A DNA stretch of 64,000 bases from Limnanthes douglasii subsp. nivea. Its lineage: Eukaryota > Streptophyta > Magnoliopsida > Brassicales > Limnanthaceae. This document shows, piece after piece, positions 35,346 through 46,080 of the stretch; the first letter of the stretch is position 1; each line of letters starts with the position of its first letter. Location of the stretch: contig JAUPFV010000001.1 in NCBI GenBank assembly GCA_036936605.1, positions 252,580,802 through 252,644,801 on the forward strand, in the 5' to 3' direction. The notes beneath the pieces are model-generated. The model was not told where the DNA came from, did not search any database, and worked only from the letters and a program-made list of their open reading frames with translations. The translations under genes and the position numbers were made by a program.

Positions 35346-35540
35346 CCCCGACGCCCTCGTTTTTTGTTTTGTTGTTTTTTGATTTGTGGGGACTGCGGAG
35401 TCCCCTATCAATTTCCCGTTGTAAACAAAATTCTCATACAATCAATATTTCTTGTATGTTTACATTTTATTGGGAGTTATTTTTTATAATGTTTTTATAG
35501 ATGCATTGTAGGGTCGGATCCTCGACTAATCGGTGCCAGA

Positions 35541-36030
35541 TTGAAAATTTTCCGTAGGGTCGTGATTTGTAAAATGTCGATCAGTTGAAAAACTGAAAAA
35601 CCCGTAAGAGTTCCGTAGATCAGTGTAACATTGGAAATTTCCCTTAGGGTCGGGAATTCTAAGATGTAGATCAGTTCGAAAACTGAAAAACCAAAAAAGG
35701 TTCTGTATATCAATGTGACTTTGAAAATTTCTCGTAGGGTCGGGAATTTTAAGATGTAGATCAGTTCAAAAACTGAAAAACCAAAAAAGGTTTTGTAGAT
35801 CAATGTAACATTGAAAATTTCCCATAGGGTCGGGAATTTAAGATGTAGATCAGTTCGAAAACTGAAAAACCAAAAAAGGTTTTGTAGATCAATGTAACAT
35901 TAAAAATTTCCCATACGGTCGGGAATTTAAGATGTAGATCAGTTCGAAAACTGAAAAACCAAAAAAGGTTCTGTAGATCAATGTAACATTGAAAATTTCC
36001 CACAGGGTCGGGATTTTAAGATGTAGATCA
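35541..36030 (-). repeat. Six tandem units of 80-90 bp in the spacer of Tat-B
   Basis: The phrase 'gaaaatttcccatagggtcgg' recurs at about 35552, 35632, 35722, 35812, 35901 and 35990; the outer units are more diverged and the period is 80 then 89-90 bp. The array lies between the convergent integrase and antisense genes. Tat elements are known for tandem arrays here, some of which seed satellites. Minus-strand frames through it (35495-36003) are by-products. Confidence 0.9.
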
Positions 36031-36317
36031 ATCAAGATTAGTAGGGACAAACGTCGACCAGCTCGTCAGCTGACCAAGTTTGTAATACTTCAAAGATTGA
36101 AAGGCAAAAAAAAATTGATTAACTCAATCAAGGGGGTCGGGTGTTAATGATGCCTCATTAAAACTTTCTCGCGCCACCGAGGTAGGAAAGAGTGCATCCC
36201 CGACCAATAAGTTCTTACAGACAATGCTTAACGAATTACAAGTATGTAAAATTATTCTAAATACAATTTCAGATGTTCGATGTTCCATGGCAGTCTTAAC
36301 GAGTTCCCGAGCTTGTT

Positions 36318-37399
36318 TTGCAAATGATACGTCCCGCTCTTGATTTTTTCTATGACTTTTTATGGTCCTTCCCAGTTCGGGCGAGCTTGCCGAGGCTTTT
36401 GTCTTTGGTGTGCAGAAAGACGCGTCTCAAAACCTTGTCACCGACTTTAAATTCCCGACGGCGTAGTTTGGATGCATACCGACTCCTCATCAGGGTCTCA
36501 TAGTGTGAAGAGTTCAACTGAGCGCGACTTCGTTTTTCTTCTATGACGTCGAGAGCGAGTCGTCTGTCGTCTTCGTTTGTGTTTTCATCATAGGTACCGA
36601 TTCTGAAAGATGGAAAAATGGATTCTGCCGGAGTGACCGCGTCCATACCATACACCAAAGCATAAGGTGACTCCTGGGTCGCAGTCCGAGGGGTGGTTCG
36701 GTAAGCCCATAACACTTCTTGTAGATAGTCCGGCCATTTACCAGCCTTTCCTTCGAGGTTCTTTTTGAGTCCGTCCAGAATGGTTCGGTTGGTGACTTCG
36801 ACTTGCCCATTCGCTTGAGGATGGAATGGGGCAGAGAAACATTGTCTGATCCTGTGAGTTGTGCAAAAAGTGTTCATTTCTCCGCTGTCGAATTGCGGTC
36901 CGTTATCCATAGTTAGCCTCTGGGGTACCCCAAACCGACAACAGACGTTGGACCAAATAAATTTGATGATGTATTTGGTCTTAGTGGCGGATAACGGCTC
37001 GGTTTCAACCCATTTGGAAAAATAGTCCACCGCCACCACGATCGTCTGTCTCCCGCCAGACGCCATCGGTAGCGGTCCAACAAGGTCGATTCCCCATCGG
37101 TCGAAGGGCAATCCTTCTCATATGGATTCTAAAGGAGCTGCGGGTACGTTTATCGCGTTCGCGAATCTTTGACAAGTGTCGCAAGTTTTTACTATTTGCC
37201 GTGCGTCCGCTGTTATCGTCGGCCAGTAAAATCCTGCGAGAAAAATTCTTCTGATTAAGGCCTTGTAACAACAATGAGCCGCACCCTCTCCGTCATGTAG
37301 TTCGGATACAATTATCTGCGACTCGTGGACCCCCAGACATCTGAGCAATGGGCGGCTGAATGACTTTTTGTATAGTATGTCGCCCAATAACGTGTAACC
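36318..37399 (-). pseudogene. Integrase of Tat-B
   Basis: Beginning near 37390, the zinc-binding half is readable (ELHDGEGAAHCCYKAL, then TCDTCQRFA). Stops interrupt it: a TGA in place of Trp at 37400 and a TGA at 37118-37120. The core at 36350-37111 keeps all three catalytic residues in one frame: AVDYFSKW, TMDNGPQF and NGQVEVTNR. The C-terminal domain (VGDKVLRRVFLHTKDKSLGKL) then meets a frameshift near 36375. The core is the best preserved integrase in the window. Confidence 0.88.
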
Positions 37400-37970
37400 T
37401 CAGGCCTTGTTGCGAACCTTCCGAGCCGACGCGCCATCGCTGGGTAGTCGACCTTCGGCTAGGAAGGCTATGATCTCACGCCGCCAATCTGAAATCGTTA
37501 CCGAGGAAATCTGGCATGCGATTTCAGGTCGGTTACCAAGCTCCTGCCGTTTGATGATGGATGGATTTTCTTGCTCGGTTACCCAGGGATAATTGCTCGA
37601 GCAGGAAGCCGCTGCTAAGGAGTCTGCCATCATGTTCTCGCTTCTCGGGACGTGCTCGTACGTGATTTTGACAAACGAGGCAGCTAACACTCTTAGCGCT
37701 GCTAAGTACTGGACCAGATGCTCTTTCTTGGCTTCCGCAACTCCCGAGGCTTGGTTTATCAGAAGCTGGGAATCACTAACTAGGTGTACTTGCCTTGCTC
37801 CACATACTTGTGCTAGCCACAGTCCAGCCACGACAACTTCATATTCTGCTTCGTTGTTTGAGGTAGGAAAACTGAATCGGATGGCCTGGTGCATACTGAT
37901 GCTTGTCGGGGTGACTATATGTACGCCCGCTCCGCAGCCATTAACATTTGCACCCCCGTCGGTGCGGATG
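37400..37970 (-). pseudogene. aRNH and connection of Tat-B
   Basis: The archaeal-type RNase H is complete in one frame: RTDGGANVNGCG, NNEAEYEVVVAGL, LVSDSQLLINQ and MMADSLAAAS carry the four expected acidic residues. It is cut off from the upstream RT and first RNase H by the 296-bp duplication, which shifts the frame. The last codon before integrase is a TGA where relatives have Trp. Confidence 0.85.
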
Positions 37971-38560
37971 GTCCACTCATTTGGTTCGACCTCTCCAGAT
38001 GGTGAATCCCGATCCGGACGCTCGGAATGGAACTCTACTAAAAAATCAGCCAGAACTTGGCCTTTGACGGCTGTCCGCGGCTCAAAGTTGATGTCAAAAT
38101 CGCCTAATTCGACCGACCATTTAGACATTCTCCCGGACATGTCCGGTCGCTGGAGGACGTACTTGAGCGGAAATGAGGCGCGGACGATGATAGGTTGGCT
38201 TGAAAATATGGACGCATTTTTTGTGCTGTGGTCACTAGGGCTAAAGCCATTTTTCGCTGGAGGATGATCCACTTATTTGGTTCGACCTCTCCAGATGATG
38301 TATCCCGATCCGGACGCTCAGAATGGAACTCTACTAAAAAATCAGCCAGAACTTGGCCTTTGACGGCTGTCCGCGGCTCAAAGTTGATGTCGAAATCGCC
38401 TAATTCGACCGACCATTTAGACATTCTCCCGGACATGTCTGGTCGCTGGAGGACGTACTTGAGCGGAAATGAGGCGCGGACGATGATAGGGTGGGCTTGA
38501 AAATATGGACGCATTTTTCGTGCTGCGGTCACTAGGGATAAAGCCATTTTTTCCAGCTTC
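37970..38560 (-). repeat. 296-bp tandem duplication in RNase H of Tat-B
   Basis: Units at about 37970-38263 and 38266-38560 are offset by 296 bp and differ at only a few bases. They encode the end of the first RNase H and its link to aRNH. Since 296 is not a multiple of three, the duplication breaks the Pol frame: the RT frame runs through the right unit and dies in the left one at 38104, while the left unit opens a separate frame into aRNH. Confidence 0.92.
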
Positions 38561-39687
38561 AAATACCGTGTTTCCGCATCCAGTAAGATTTTGCTTACAA
38601 AGTAAACCGCTGTAGGGGCTGGTCCTGACTCGCTGATCAAAGCCACACTAACTGCAAAATCTGTAACCGCAATGTAAAAGAAAAGGGTCTCGTCTGTTAG
38701 AGGCTTTGTTAAGAGATTCGGGGACGATAGATATCGCTTAATCCCTAAGAATGCTTCATTACATTCGGGTGTCCACACAAAATTCTTGGCATGTCTCAAG
38801 ACCTGAAAAAAGGGAGCGCATTTGTCAGACGAACGAGAGATAAAACGATTTAAAGCAGCTAAACGCCCGGTTAGGATCTGGACTTCCCTGATGTTCTTAG
38901 GTGGGGTCATGTCGGTAAGAGCTCGGAGTTGGATGGGATCGGCTTCAATCCCTTTTTTGCTGACAAAGAAACCTAGAAACTTGCCTGACCTGACCCCGAA
39001 TGAGCATTTTTCGGGGTTGAGCTTGAGGTTTATGCCCCTGAGGTTATCAAAAGTTTCTCGCAAATCGGCAAGATGGTCATCGTCAGTGCCGCTCTTGACT
39101 AACATGTCATCAATGTATACCTCCATATTCCTCCCAATTTGGCCCTCGAATGTTTTATTAACAAGCCTCTGGTACGTTGCCCCGACATTTTTCAGCCCGA
39201 AAGGCATGACCTTGTAGCAATACAGACCTCGGCCTGTTATAAACGTGGTGTTTTCTTGATCTGCTGGGTGCAACTTGATCTGATTATAGCCGGCGTACGC
39301 ATCCATGAATGACCGTAGTCTATTTCCCGAAGTCGAATCTACCAATTGGTCAATCCTTGCTATCGGGAAAGGGTCCTTTGGGCACGCTCGATTGAGGTCG
39401 GTGAAGTCCACGCACATTCTCCACTTCCCGTTTTTCTTCTTGACCAGAACGGGATTGGAGGTCCACAGCAGGTAATTTGCTTCCTTTATGTGGCCGACGC
39501 TGATCATTCTTTCGACTTCACGCAAAATAATGTATGCCTTTTCCAAGGAAAAAGCCTGACGTTTTTGAGAGACAGGTCTGACGTTTTTGTTGACAGTTAG
39601 CCGGTGAATAACACAAGACTCCGGGACTCCGGTTACGTCCCTCGAGCACCATGCGAATAAATCCAAATTCTCCCGCAGTAAAGACAA
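38561..39687 (-). pseudogene. RT and first RNase H of Tat-B, lacking Gag/protease
   Basis: An open frame runs from the primer site inward through RT: KKKNGKWRMCVDFTDLNR, SFMDAYAGYNQIKL, KVMPFGLKNVGATYQ, YIDDMLVKS and NPEKCSFG, then RNase H (GRLAALNRFISRSSD, ILLDAETRYLKLEKMALSL). RT itself is undamaged. The segment that should precede it, Gag and protease, is absent: LRENLDLFAW of the RT N-terminus begins 26 bp from the LTR, and no ATG starts the frame. If translated at all it would need an upstream in-frame or non-ATG start. Confidence 0.9.
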
Positions 39688-39693
39688 TAACTG

Positions 39694-39711
39694 TTCCCAC
39701 GGACGGTGCCA
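39694..39711 (-). other. Primer binding site of Tat-B
   Basis: On the minus strand TGGCACCGTCCGTGGGAA begins one base after the LTR end (CTCATCA). It is of the TGGCRCCGTC-GTGGGAA type common in Tat elements and differs from the tRNA-Arg site of Tat-A. I do not assign the tRNA. Confidence 0.75.
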
Positions 39712-39712
39712 A

Positions 39713-40777
39713 TGATGAGAGAATAAATGACTTAGGAATATTTCGAATCTTGGACCTGATGTGACTAGAGAGAGTGTAGAGAGAGAAAGTGCAAAGAGAA
39801 TATAATAATGTGGAATGTCCCACCTACCAAGAATAATGGGTCTCCTTTTATAGTAAAGAGAAGTGGACCCATTAATGTCCTTGGTGGGCTTGCTTTATTT
39901 CTATTTTAGTCCTTCGCCCATAGTTTTTAATGGCGTGTGGCATCTCGTGGCGATAAGCGGTCTAAGTATCGCGGCGGCGCAGCGAAGGTCGCGGCGCTCG
40001 CCTTTCCGTTCATGAAAAATATTACTTATGTATAAATTTTTGAGTATATAAAGATATAGACTAGTTAAGATAAGGTTATATGCAAGTGAAAATAGAAATA
40101 ATAATATATTAGTTAAGTATATAAAAAATAACAAACAAATTTTTGAAAATACAATTACTTGCACTCAATAGTTACAATTAGTTAATCGAAAATTTATTAG
40201 TAGGTAAGATAAAACTCAAGAATTCAAATGTACGGGTTAATAGAATAGGATGTAACACTTGATAAATTGTATATTGCTTTTGGGGCGTGTTCTATTTAAA
40301 TTAACCAGAGATTCAACAAAGTTTAAATAATAATAAGAAATGGTTTGCCATCATTATTTTTTAAATTTAAATTTATAATAAAAAAAAATTAGGGAGTTAA
40401 AAAGATGACTTACAGGATTTAAAAAGATTTTCAAAAGAGGAATGTATTTGAGGAATTTGTTAGCTTATTTGAGTCTGATCGATAAGGCGCTGCCTCAAAG
40501 GGACCTTATGGCGCCTCGCCACAGTGCTGAGGCGCCGCCGCGACGAGCGCCTTATCTATGAGGGGGCCTCGCCTTAACATGAGGCGTTGCACCCTCCTAT
40601 TTCAGCGCCTCAGGCTGCGGCGCTGCCGCGGCGTCGCTTTTTAAAACTATGCCTTCGCCAAATACAATGTTTACAAATTAATCCTTAATAAACCATTAGT
40701 GCTATTATCATCACATCAATTTACTTTTATTTGTAACTAGCCCTTTATTATTAATTCTGCGGGTTATTCCCTTATCA
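39713..40777 (-). repeat. 5' LTR of Tat-B, interrupted by a MITE
   Basis: TGATGAG...TTATCA, 1065 bp because of the MITE at 39919-40651; 324 bp when it and one duplicate are removed. Five substitutions and one 2-bp gap relative to the 3' LTR were counted by eye. Confidence 0.93.
39911..40659. mobile_element. hAT-like MITE, TSD CCTTCGCC
   Basis: The element 39919-40651 (733 bp) is flanked by a perfect 8-bp duplicate CCTTCGCC (39911-39918, 40652-40659), the length typical of hAT. Terminal inverted repeats start CATAGTTTTTAA and end TTAAAACTATG. Both arms near the ends are rich in GGCGC words ('ggcgccgccgcg'), giving strong fold-back potential, while the middle is AT-rich. There is no transposase, so it would depend on an autonomous hAT. 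Confidence 0.88.
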
Positions 40778-40899
40778 ACAAATATTCTCTAAAAGTTAGA
40801 TTATATATAATTTAAGGACTAAATTTACATTACTTACACTTAAATCCTTAAATTTGTATTATTTATAACTTAATCCTTAAAAACCATATTTCCATATTA
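40778..40899 (-). repeat. 3' LTR of Tat-C, second part
   Basis: Resumes at the right-hand ACAAA duplicate and ends ATATTA (mutated from ATATCA). The adjacent GAAGCCCCCTAG (40900-40911) is the complement of the polypurine tract. Confidence 0.9.
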
Positions 40900-41384
40900 G
40901 AAGCCCCCTAGTTCTCATGTCACTATATGAATGAGAACTAAAATGTCTTCGAATTCTTCCATACGTCATGCCAATTGTTGTAATACAAACTCAAAGTCCA
41001 AAAATCAATTTCAATCAGAAGATGCAAATTCGAAGCAGCCATTCGAAGCAACCATTCGAAGCAGGGTAAAAAACAAATACCAATTTGAAGTAACTAAAAT
41101 CTGATATATCCTCAAAGCCAATAATCCTCCTCGAATCACTAAGGAAGTAGAGCTCCTCGAATCATTATGGAAGTACAACTTTAAAATGTACTCATCGACT
41201 TTTATCAAGATAATATACAAATGTAACTGTTTATATTACCGTTCAATCCATCATGACTATATAGCCTCTAGACTCATAGCTAGATGCCTAGTATGACAGA
41301 TGTCGAGCTCCTAATCTCCTCACCGCTTTGTATTTTTCCCTATCACCATCAGAGCCCCTTCCACTTCACACGTCTTCTTTTATT

Positions 41385-41392
41385 TATATAAA
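41385..41392 (+). promoter_or_regulatory. TATA box for the antisense gene of Tat-C
   Basis: TATATAAA lies 486 bp inside the 3' LTR and just before the accessory-gene region; same arrangement as in the other Tat elements here. Confidence 0.6.
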
Positions 41393-41439
41393 TTCAAGTT
41401 ACCTCATTTTTATAAATCCAACTCCTCTCCCTTCGAACC

Positions 41440-43880
41440 CAGGTACCTGAAGCTCCTCCTCAAGGAGAAGTAACTGAGCAAGTTCCTCAAGAAAATAATC
41501 CTTTACCAAAAACTATAAATCCATTATCTCAACAATCTAGAGAAGAAACATCAAGGGCCAACGAAGCTGCTTCTGAGGCTATCAGAACCGATCTCAAAGC
41601 TGAATCCGATGATGGGAACTCAGCAAATACCCATAAGCCTCAGAAAGAAAAATATACTTGCCTTGTTTTCGAAGAATAAAGAGCTACAATTAGCAAAAAT
41701 TTAAGGGATCTCGAGGCTAAATACATCATTGCTCTGAAAAAAATTCGGTATATATATTACAAGGATAGCCAAGCTTTGGCTCTAAAAAAGAAATGAGGAA
41801 TGAGAGATAATATAACTCTTCGACTGCCTAAAGAAGAAGAAACTCCCCTAGACTGCAAAGATAACGAGCTAATAGTCTACCCCGAAATCATCAATTGGGG
41901 TCTTCTGTTTCCACTTGATCCTATGATCATGGAATACTTCGAACTTCTCAACTTATGCCCTACTCAAGTGACACCAAATCAATGGTTCACCCTTATGTCA
42001 GTGATAATGGCATCTCAACAATCTCAAATTCCAATCAGCATCAAATATTTCATCTCCTTAACTCAACTATCGAAAGGTCTGAAGCTTCCCTTTTATTACC
42101 TCACCCTGGTGGATGACCTCAAAATCATCGATGACCTCTTAGAAGCTGATAAATTCTGGAACCAAAAGTTCATTTTTATACGAGGAGCATGGGAGAATGG
42201 CAAATAAATTTCCGATGCTAATCCTTTAAAGCTAAATCTCATCTGGAGAAGCAATCGTAAGCACTTCGAAACTTTTATACTTTGAATAAATTATATCTTT
42301 TGCCTTTCTCTTTCCTTAATTTTCTACTTGCATGATTATTCCAGAAATTTTGAGGCGTTATTCAGCACGTCGACCAACTGCTAAGGATATTTTCCAAAAC
42401 TTTGCTACTTGGGCTGAGAAAGAATGGAATAATGCGTTCCACACTGCCTTCCAGCCCATCAATTTCCTTAACTGCCACATGTTCCCAATTTCAGAAGGTG
42501 CTTTGCCATATCGAAATTTGATGCCAGAGACATATACGAAGATAGTCTGCAAAAGGATAGTTCAAACCGATTGTAAAGCCTTCCTTCCTATTCGCAACAG
42601 ATCAGAGAGCCATTTACCAAAAAAGAAGAAAGAAAAGTCTAACAAAGAAAAGAAAGGTAAAAAGGCAGCTAGCACATCTGGTGCTAGCCCTTCAACTCCA
42701 TCGATGCCAAAGCCTAAAAAAAACCCGCAGAAAAGACTTTCTCACCCATTGAAGAGGGGAAAGATCAAGAACCATCTTCGAAGAAAAAGAAAACTTCTTC
42801 CAATTCCCATGGAAAGAAGAAGAAACGAATACACTAGTTGATGAAGGAGAAAGCACTACTGCTGAAAATCAACAAAACCTTTGTGTCGAAGAGCAGACGG
42901 CCAATGAAAACACCGTAATCATCATCGAAGACAATGCTATTGACAAAAATCAAAATGTTAAAAACTTCTATCCTGATAGTTTCATTAATTTTGAGAACAC
43001 TGAAACGCTTACTAGTGAAGACGACCATGTTCTTCAAGTCATTGAAAATCTTATACTTAATTTTAGGAGACCAACACCTGTCGAGGCATCTCCAGAAATT
43101 ACTTATCCTCCTGTTCCAACCACAACTTTAGATATGATTCAAAGTCCTAGTTCAATAGAAACAAAAATTCCACCTCCTCCTCCGAACCTTGCAATCGTTA
43201 TTTCACTTCAACCATTTATCGATCTCGACATTACAGAAAAAGAACTTTCTTCCCAAGTCGAAGCTTCTCAGAACAATCTAAAACAATTTGCTAAAGACAT
43301 GGTCTATTAGAAAGGATCTTATGAAGCTAGGAAAAAATTAAGAGAAGATTTGCATAGCAAAGTGGTTGAGCAATTTCACTTGTATGAAGTAGCGAGGTCT
43401 GAGCTTATAAAAGACTCTCTTTGCATAAAAAATTATATGCGAATAACACACATGGTTGACACAGAATTGCTGATGACTTCTCATGAAAATGATATGAATA
43501 AGCTCAAGACTGATCATGCTACTGAACTGGCTGCCAAAATATCCTACTCGAAAGGTCTGCAAAATTCTCTTACCCTTTGTGAGACAAAAAACAAAGAATT
43601 GACCGAGGAGATAGCTAAACTAAAGAAAGATTTCGAAGAGGAAAGCATTGTTTCTGTTGCTGCTGCCAAAGCTGAAGTTTCAAAAGACATGCTGGCTCCT
43701 ATTGACAATGGAAAAGAAGAAACAACCATTCTCCTTCTTCGAGAACTTCACGCTACTTATCCTAAAATCAACCTAACAAGTTTTTGGAACGACATTCCCA
43801 TCGATAAGAGTCCAAGTAAAATTTTTGATCCTATCCTCGATTCATCATCCGAAGATGAAGATAAAGAATCGTCTGAGTAA
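41440..43880 (+). pseudogene. Antisense accessory gene of Tat-C (spliced)
   Basis: Exon 1 about 41440-42256 (start codon not certain), intron 42257-42344, exon 2 42345-43880. The PF04195-like domain is at 41800-42256 (VYPEIINWGLLFPLDPMIMEY, VTPNQWFTLMSVIMAS). Exon 2 continues in frame with a Lys-rich linker, then an A-run near 42715 shifts the frame. The coiled coil (43350-43700), the Trp motif (LTSFWNDIPID, near 43782) and an acidic tail (SSSEDEDKESSE) are in one open frame to 43880. Stops occur at about 41680 and 41795. It is the most diverged of the four well-preserved copies, which makes the conserved pieces informative. Confidence 0.78.
42257..42344 (+). other. Phase-1 intron of the Tat-C antisense gene
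   Basis: 88 bp, GTAAGCAC...GATTATTCCAG. Exon 1 ends IWRSN plus one base; exon 2 gives two bases and continues in the open frame from 42347. Same site and phase as in Tat-A, B and D. Confidence 0.78.
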
Positions 43881-44318
43881 CTTTATCATTTTTTTTGTAT
43901 TTGACAGATTAGGAATTTGCTTCTTGTAGTTCAAAGAATTAATCTAATCGATAAATGGTTTCATTATTTTGGTATTTTTATTCTCTTCACATATTATTCG
44001 AAGCTAAATTTTAAAATGAATACGACTTAAGTACTTACCACTTCAAATACCTTAGCGATATTGGCGAACATGGTTGCGCTTTGAAAAAATATAGTGCATT
44101 ATAAAGCGTTGCACTTCGCAAAAACTGTAATGTGTTTATTAAACATGGTTGTTTCTTCAAAAAGTGTAACGAACACTTTGGAACATTATAATCTTAACCA
44201 ACCTCAAAGATGATCAGTCTTTGATAAGTTGTTAAGATAGTTTTATTCAAACATGTGCCAATAAGATAGGAAAGAGTGCGTCATTCTAAAGTGAAAATTC
44301 CAAAATACAAAAACATAT
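43881..44318. repeat. Spacer of Tat-C with degenerate repeats
   Basis: Two diverged units of about 80 bp share 'aacatggttg' followed by '(t)tcaaaaa-gtgtaa' (around 44069 and 44142). This is the convergent gap between integrase and the antisense gene. Confidence 0.5.
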
Positions 44319-45645
44319 CTACTCCCAATAAAGCTTCAAGTGTTGTATATTCCATGGATGTTGAAGCATTCTCCCTTCGGAATCACAAAAACGACAAGAC
44401 CCTGGCTTTATCCTTTCAACAATCATATATGGCACTTCCCAGTTCGAAGCCATTTTTCTGAGGTTCTTCTCCTTTGTGTGCAAGAATACTTTTCTCAACA
44501 CCTTATCACCTTCTTTAAAATCTCTTCTCTTTACCTTCGAATCATATCTATTCCTTATAGGAGGTTGATAATGGATTACATTCAAATGAGCTCGAACTCT
44601 TTTCTCCTCAATCAAATCTAAATTCTTCCTTCGAACTTCATCATTAGATCTTTTAGAATATATAGTTATTCTAAAAGATGACATCGTATATTCTATGGGG
44701 TTGACTGCATCCATTTCATATGCCAAAGTAAAAGGAGTCTTCTTTGTAGCCTCTCTAGGAGTTGTCCGATAAGCCCAAAGCACCTCTTACAAATCGTTTG
44801 GCCATTTTCCTGTTGCCCCAGTCAAATTCTTCTTCAAGCCATCTAAAATTGTTCTCTTTGTTACCTCTACTTTCCCATTAGCTTGAGGATGAAAATGTGT
44901 CGAAAAACATTGTTGAATTCCTTTAGAAGTACAAAATGAAGTCATTTCTTTGTTATTAAACTGAGGGCCATTATCCGTTGTAATACTCTGAGGATCTCCA
45001 AAAGATAATAAATATTGTTCACAATAAACTTGATCACGTCCTTTGCTTTTATCCCTGATAACGGTTCTGCCTCTGCCCACTTTGTAAAATAATCCACCGC
45101 TAAAATTATCATTTGCCTTCCTCCAAAAGCCATCGGCAAAGGACCCACCAGATCAATCCCCCATCTATCAAATGGTACCGCCTCAGATATAGACTAAGTG
45201 GCACCGCTGGCCTATGAATAACATTAGCAAATCGCACACAAGTATCACAACTTCGAATTAAATTCTTAGCCTCATTCATGATTGTAAGCCAATAGAATCC
45301 TACAAGTAAAACTCGGTGTGACAAAGCTTTGAACCCGCAATGAGCTGACCTTTCACCATCATGCAATTCTGATAACACTTTTTGTGATTCTTGCTTGCTT
45401 AAACATCGTAATAATGGCCTGCTTAATGCCTTTTTATACAATATTTCATCCAGTACTATATATCCGTAGGCTTTACTTCTTAATTTTTTGGCCAATTGTG
45501 AATCGTCTGGTAATGTTCCTTGAGTAAAAAAACTGAGAATGTATGATCGCCAGTCACCTCGGATTACTTCAGATGTAACAAAAAATTCCTCTATGCATTC
45601 ACAATGGTTAGACTGATTAACAATTGAAGGAGTTTCTTGTAACAA
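44319..45645 (-). pseudogene. Integrase of Tat-C
   Basis: From right to left: a zinc-binding half (ELHDGERSAHCGFKAL; RSCDTCVRFAN), then a core with AVDYFTKW, TTDNGPQFNNK and NGKVEVTKR, so all three catalytic acids remain, and a C-terminal domain ending HPWNIQHLKLYWE. A stop at about 45195, a frameshift near 45000 and a TAA at 44784-44786 (Gln position) break the frame. Confidence 0.85.
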
Positions 45646-45699
45646 AATCCAAGGTTATTCTTCCTTGTAACCGATATTTGCTAAAGAATCAGCGACCAT

Positions 45700-46080
45700 G
45701 TTACTCTATCGACCAATATATTCCACAACAACATTGTCAAACAAAATCATTAAATTCCAAAGTTCCCGAAGATATAAAATCAAACAAACCTTTCTTGCTT
45801 TGGACAATCCAGATACTTGATTTGCTAACAACTGAGAACCAGTTTCCAAGCGTACTAAAGTCGCTCCACAAATTTTCACCAATCTTAAACCTGCCAGAGG
45901 AGCTTCATATTCAGCTTCATTGTTTGAAGCATGAAAATCAAATTTAATAGATTGGATCATCGTCTTTCCAGTTGGAGTTATTAACTGAACCCCAGCATGC
46001 ACCCTGAAACACTAGATCCTTCATCTGTTTGGACAACCCACCTCGAATATATTGGAGTATCCTTTTTACTTTCTTCCTCA
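45700..46080 (-). pseudogene. aRNH of Tat-C
   Basis: The frame is split near 46000, where QTDEGSSVSGC leads into GVQLITPTGK in another frame. NNEAEYEAPLAGL is kept, but the conserved SDS is changed (RLETGSQLL) and a stop follows YIGR. The enzyme is inactive. Confidence 0.8.

Larger units (their letters stand above)
31806..40777 (-). mobile_element. Tat-lineage gypsy element Tat-B, TSD ACAAA
   Basis: 8972 bp with perfect 5-bp duplicates ACAAA (31801-31805 and 40778-40782), inserted in the 3' LTR of Tat-C. LTRs: 31806-32131 (326 bp) and 39713-40777 (324 bp once the MITE and its duplicate are removed), about 98% identical by eye. Minus-strand order: primer site, RT, RNase H with a 296-bp duplication, aRNH, integrase, tandem repeats, antisense gene, polypurine tract (CTGGGGGGGCTAC, 32144-32132), 3' LTR. 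Gag and protease are missing. The young LTRs show it moved recently, so Gag and protease must have come from another element. Confidence 0.95.

Noticed and set aside
35495..36003. Minus-strand repeat proteins between Tat-B integrase and antisense gene
   Set aside because: The frames follow the 89-bp array and change at each length variant; there is no conserved start and no counterpart in other elements.
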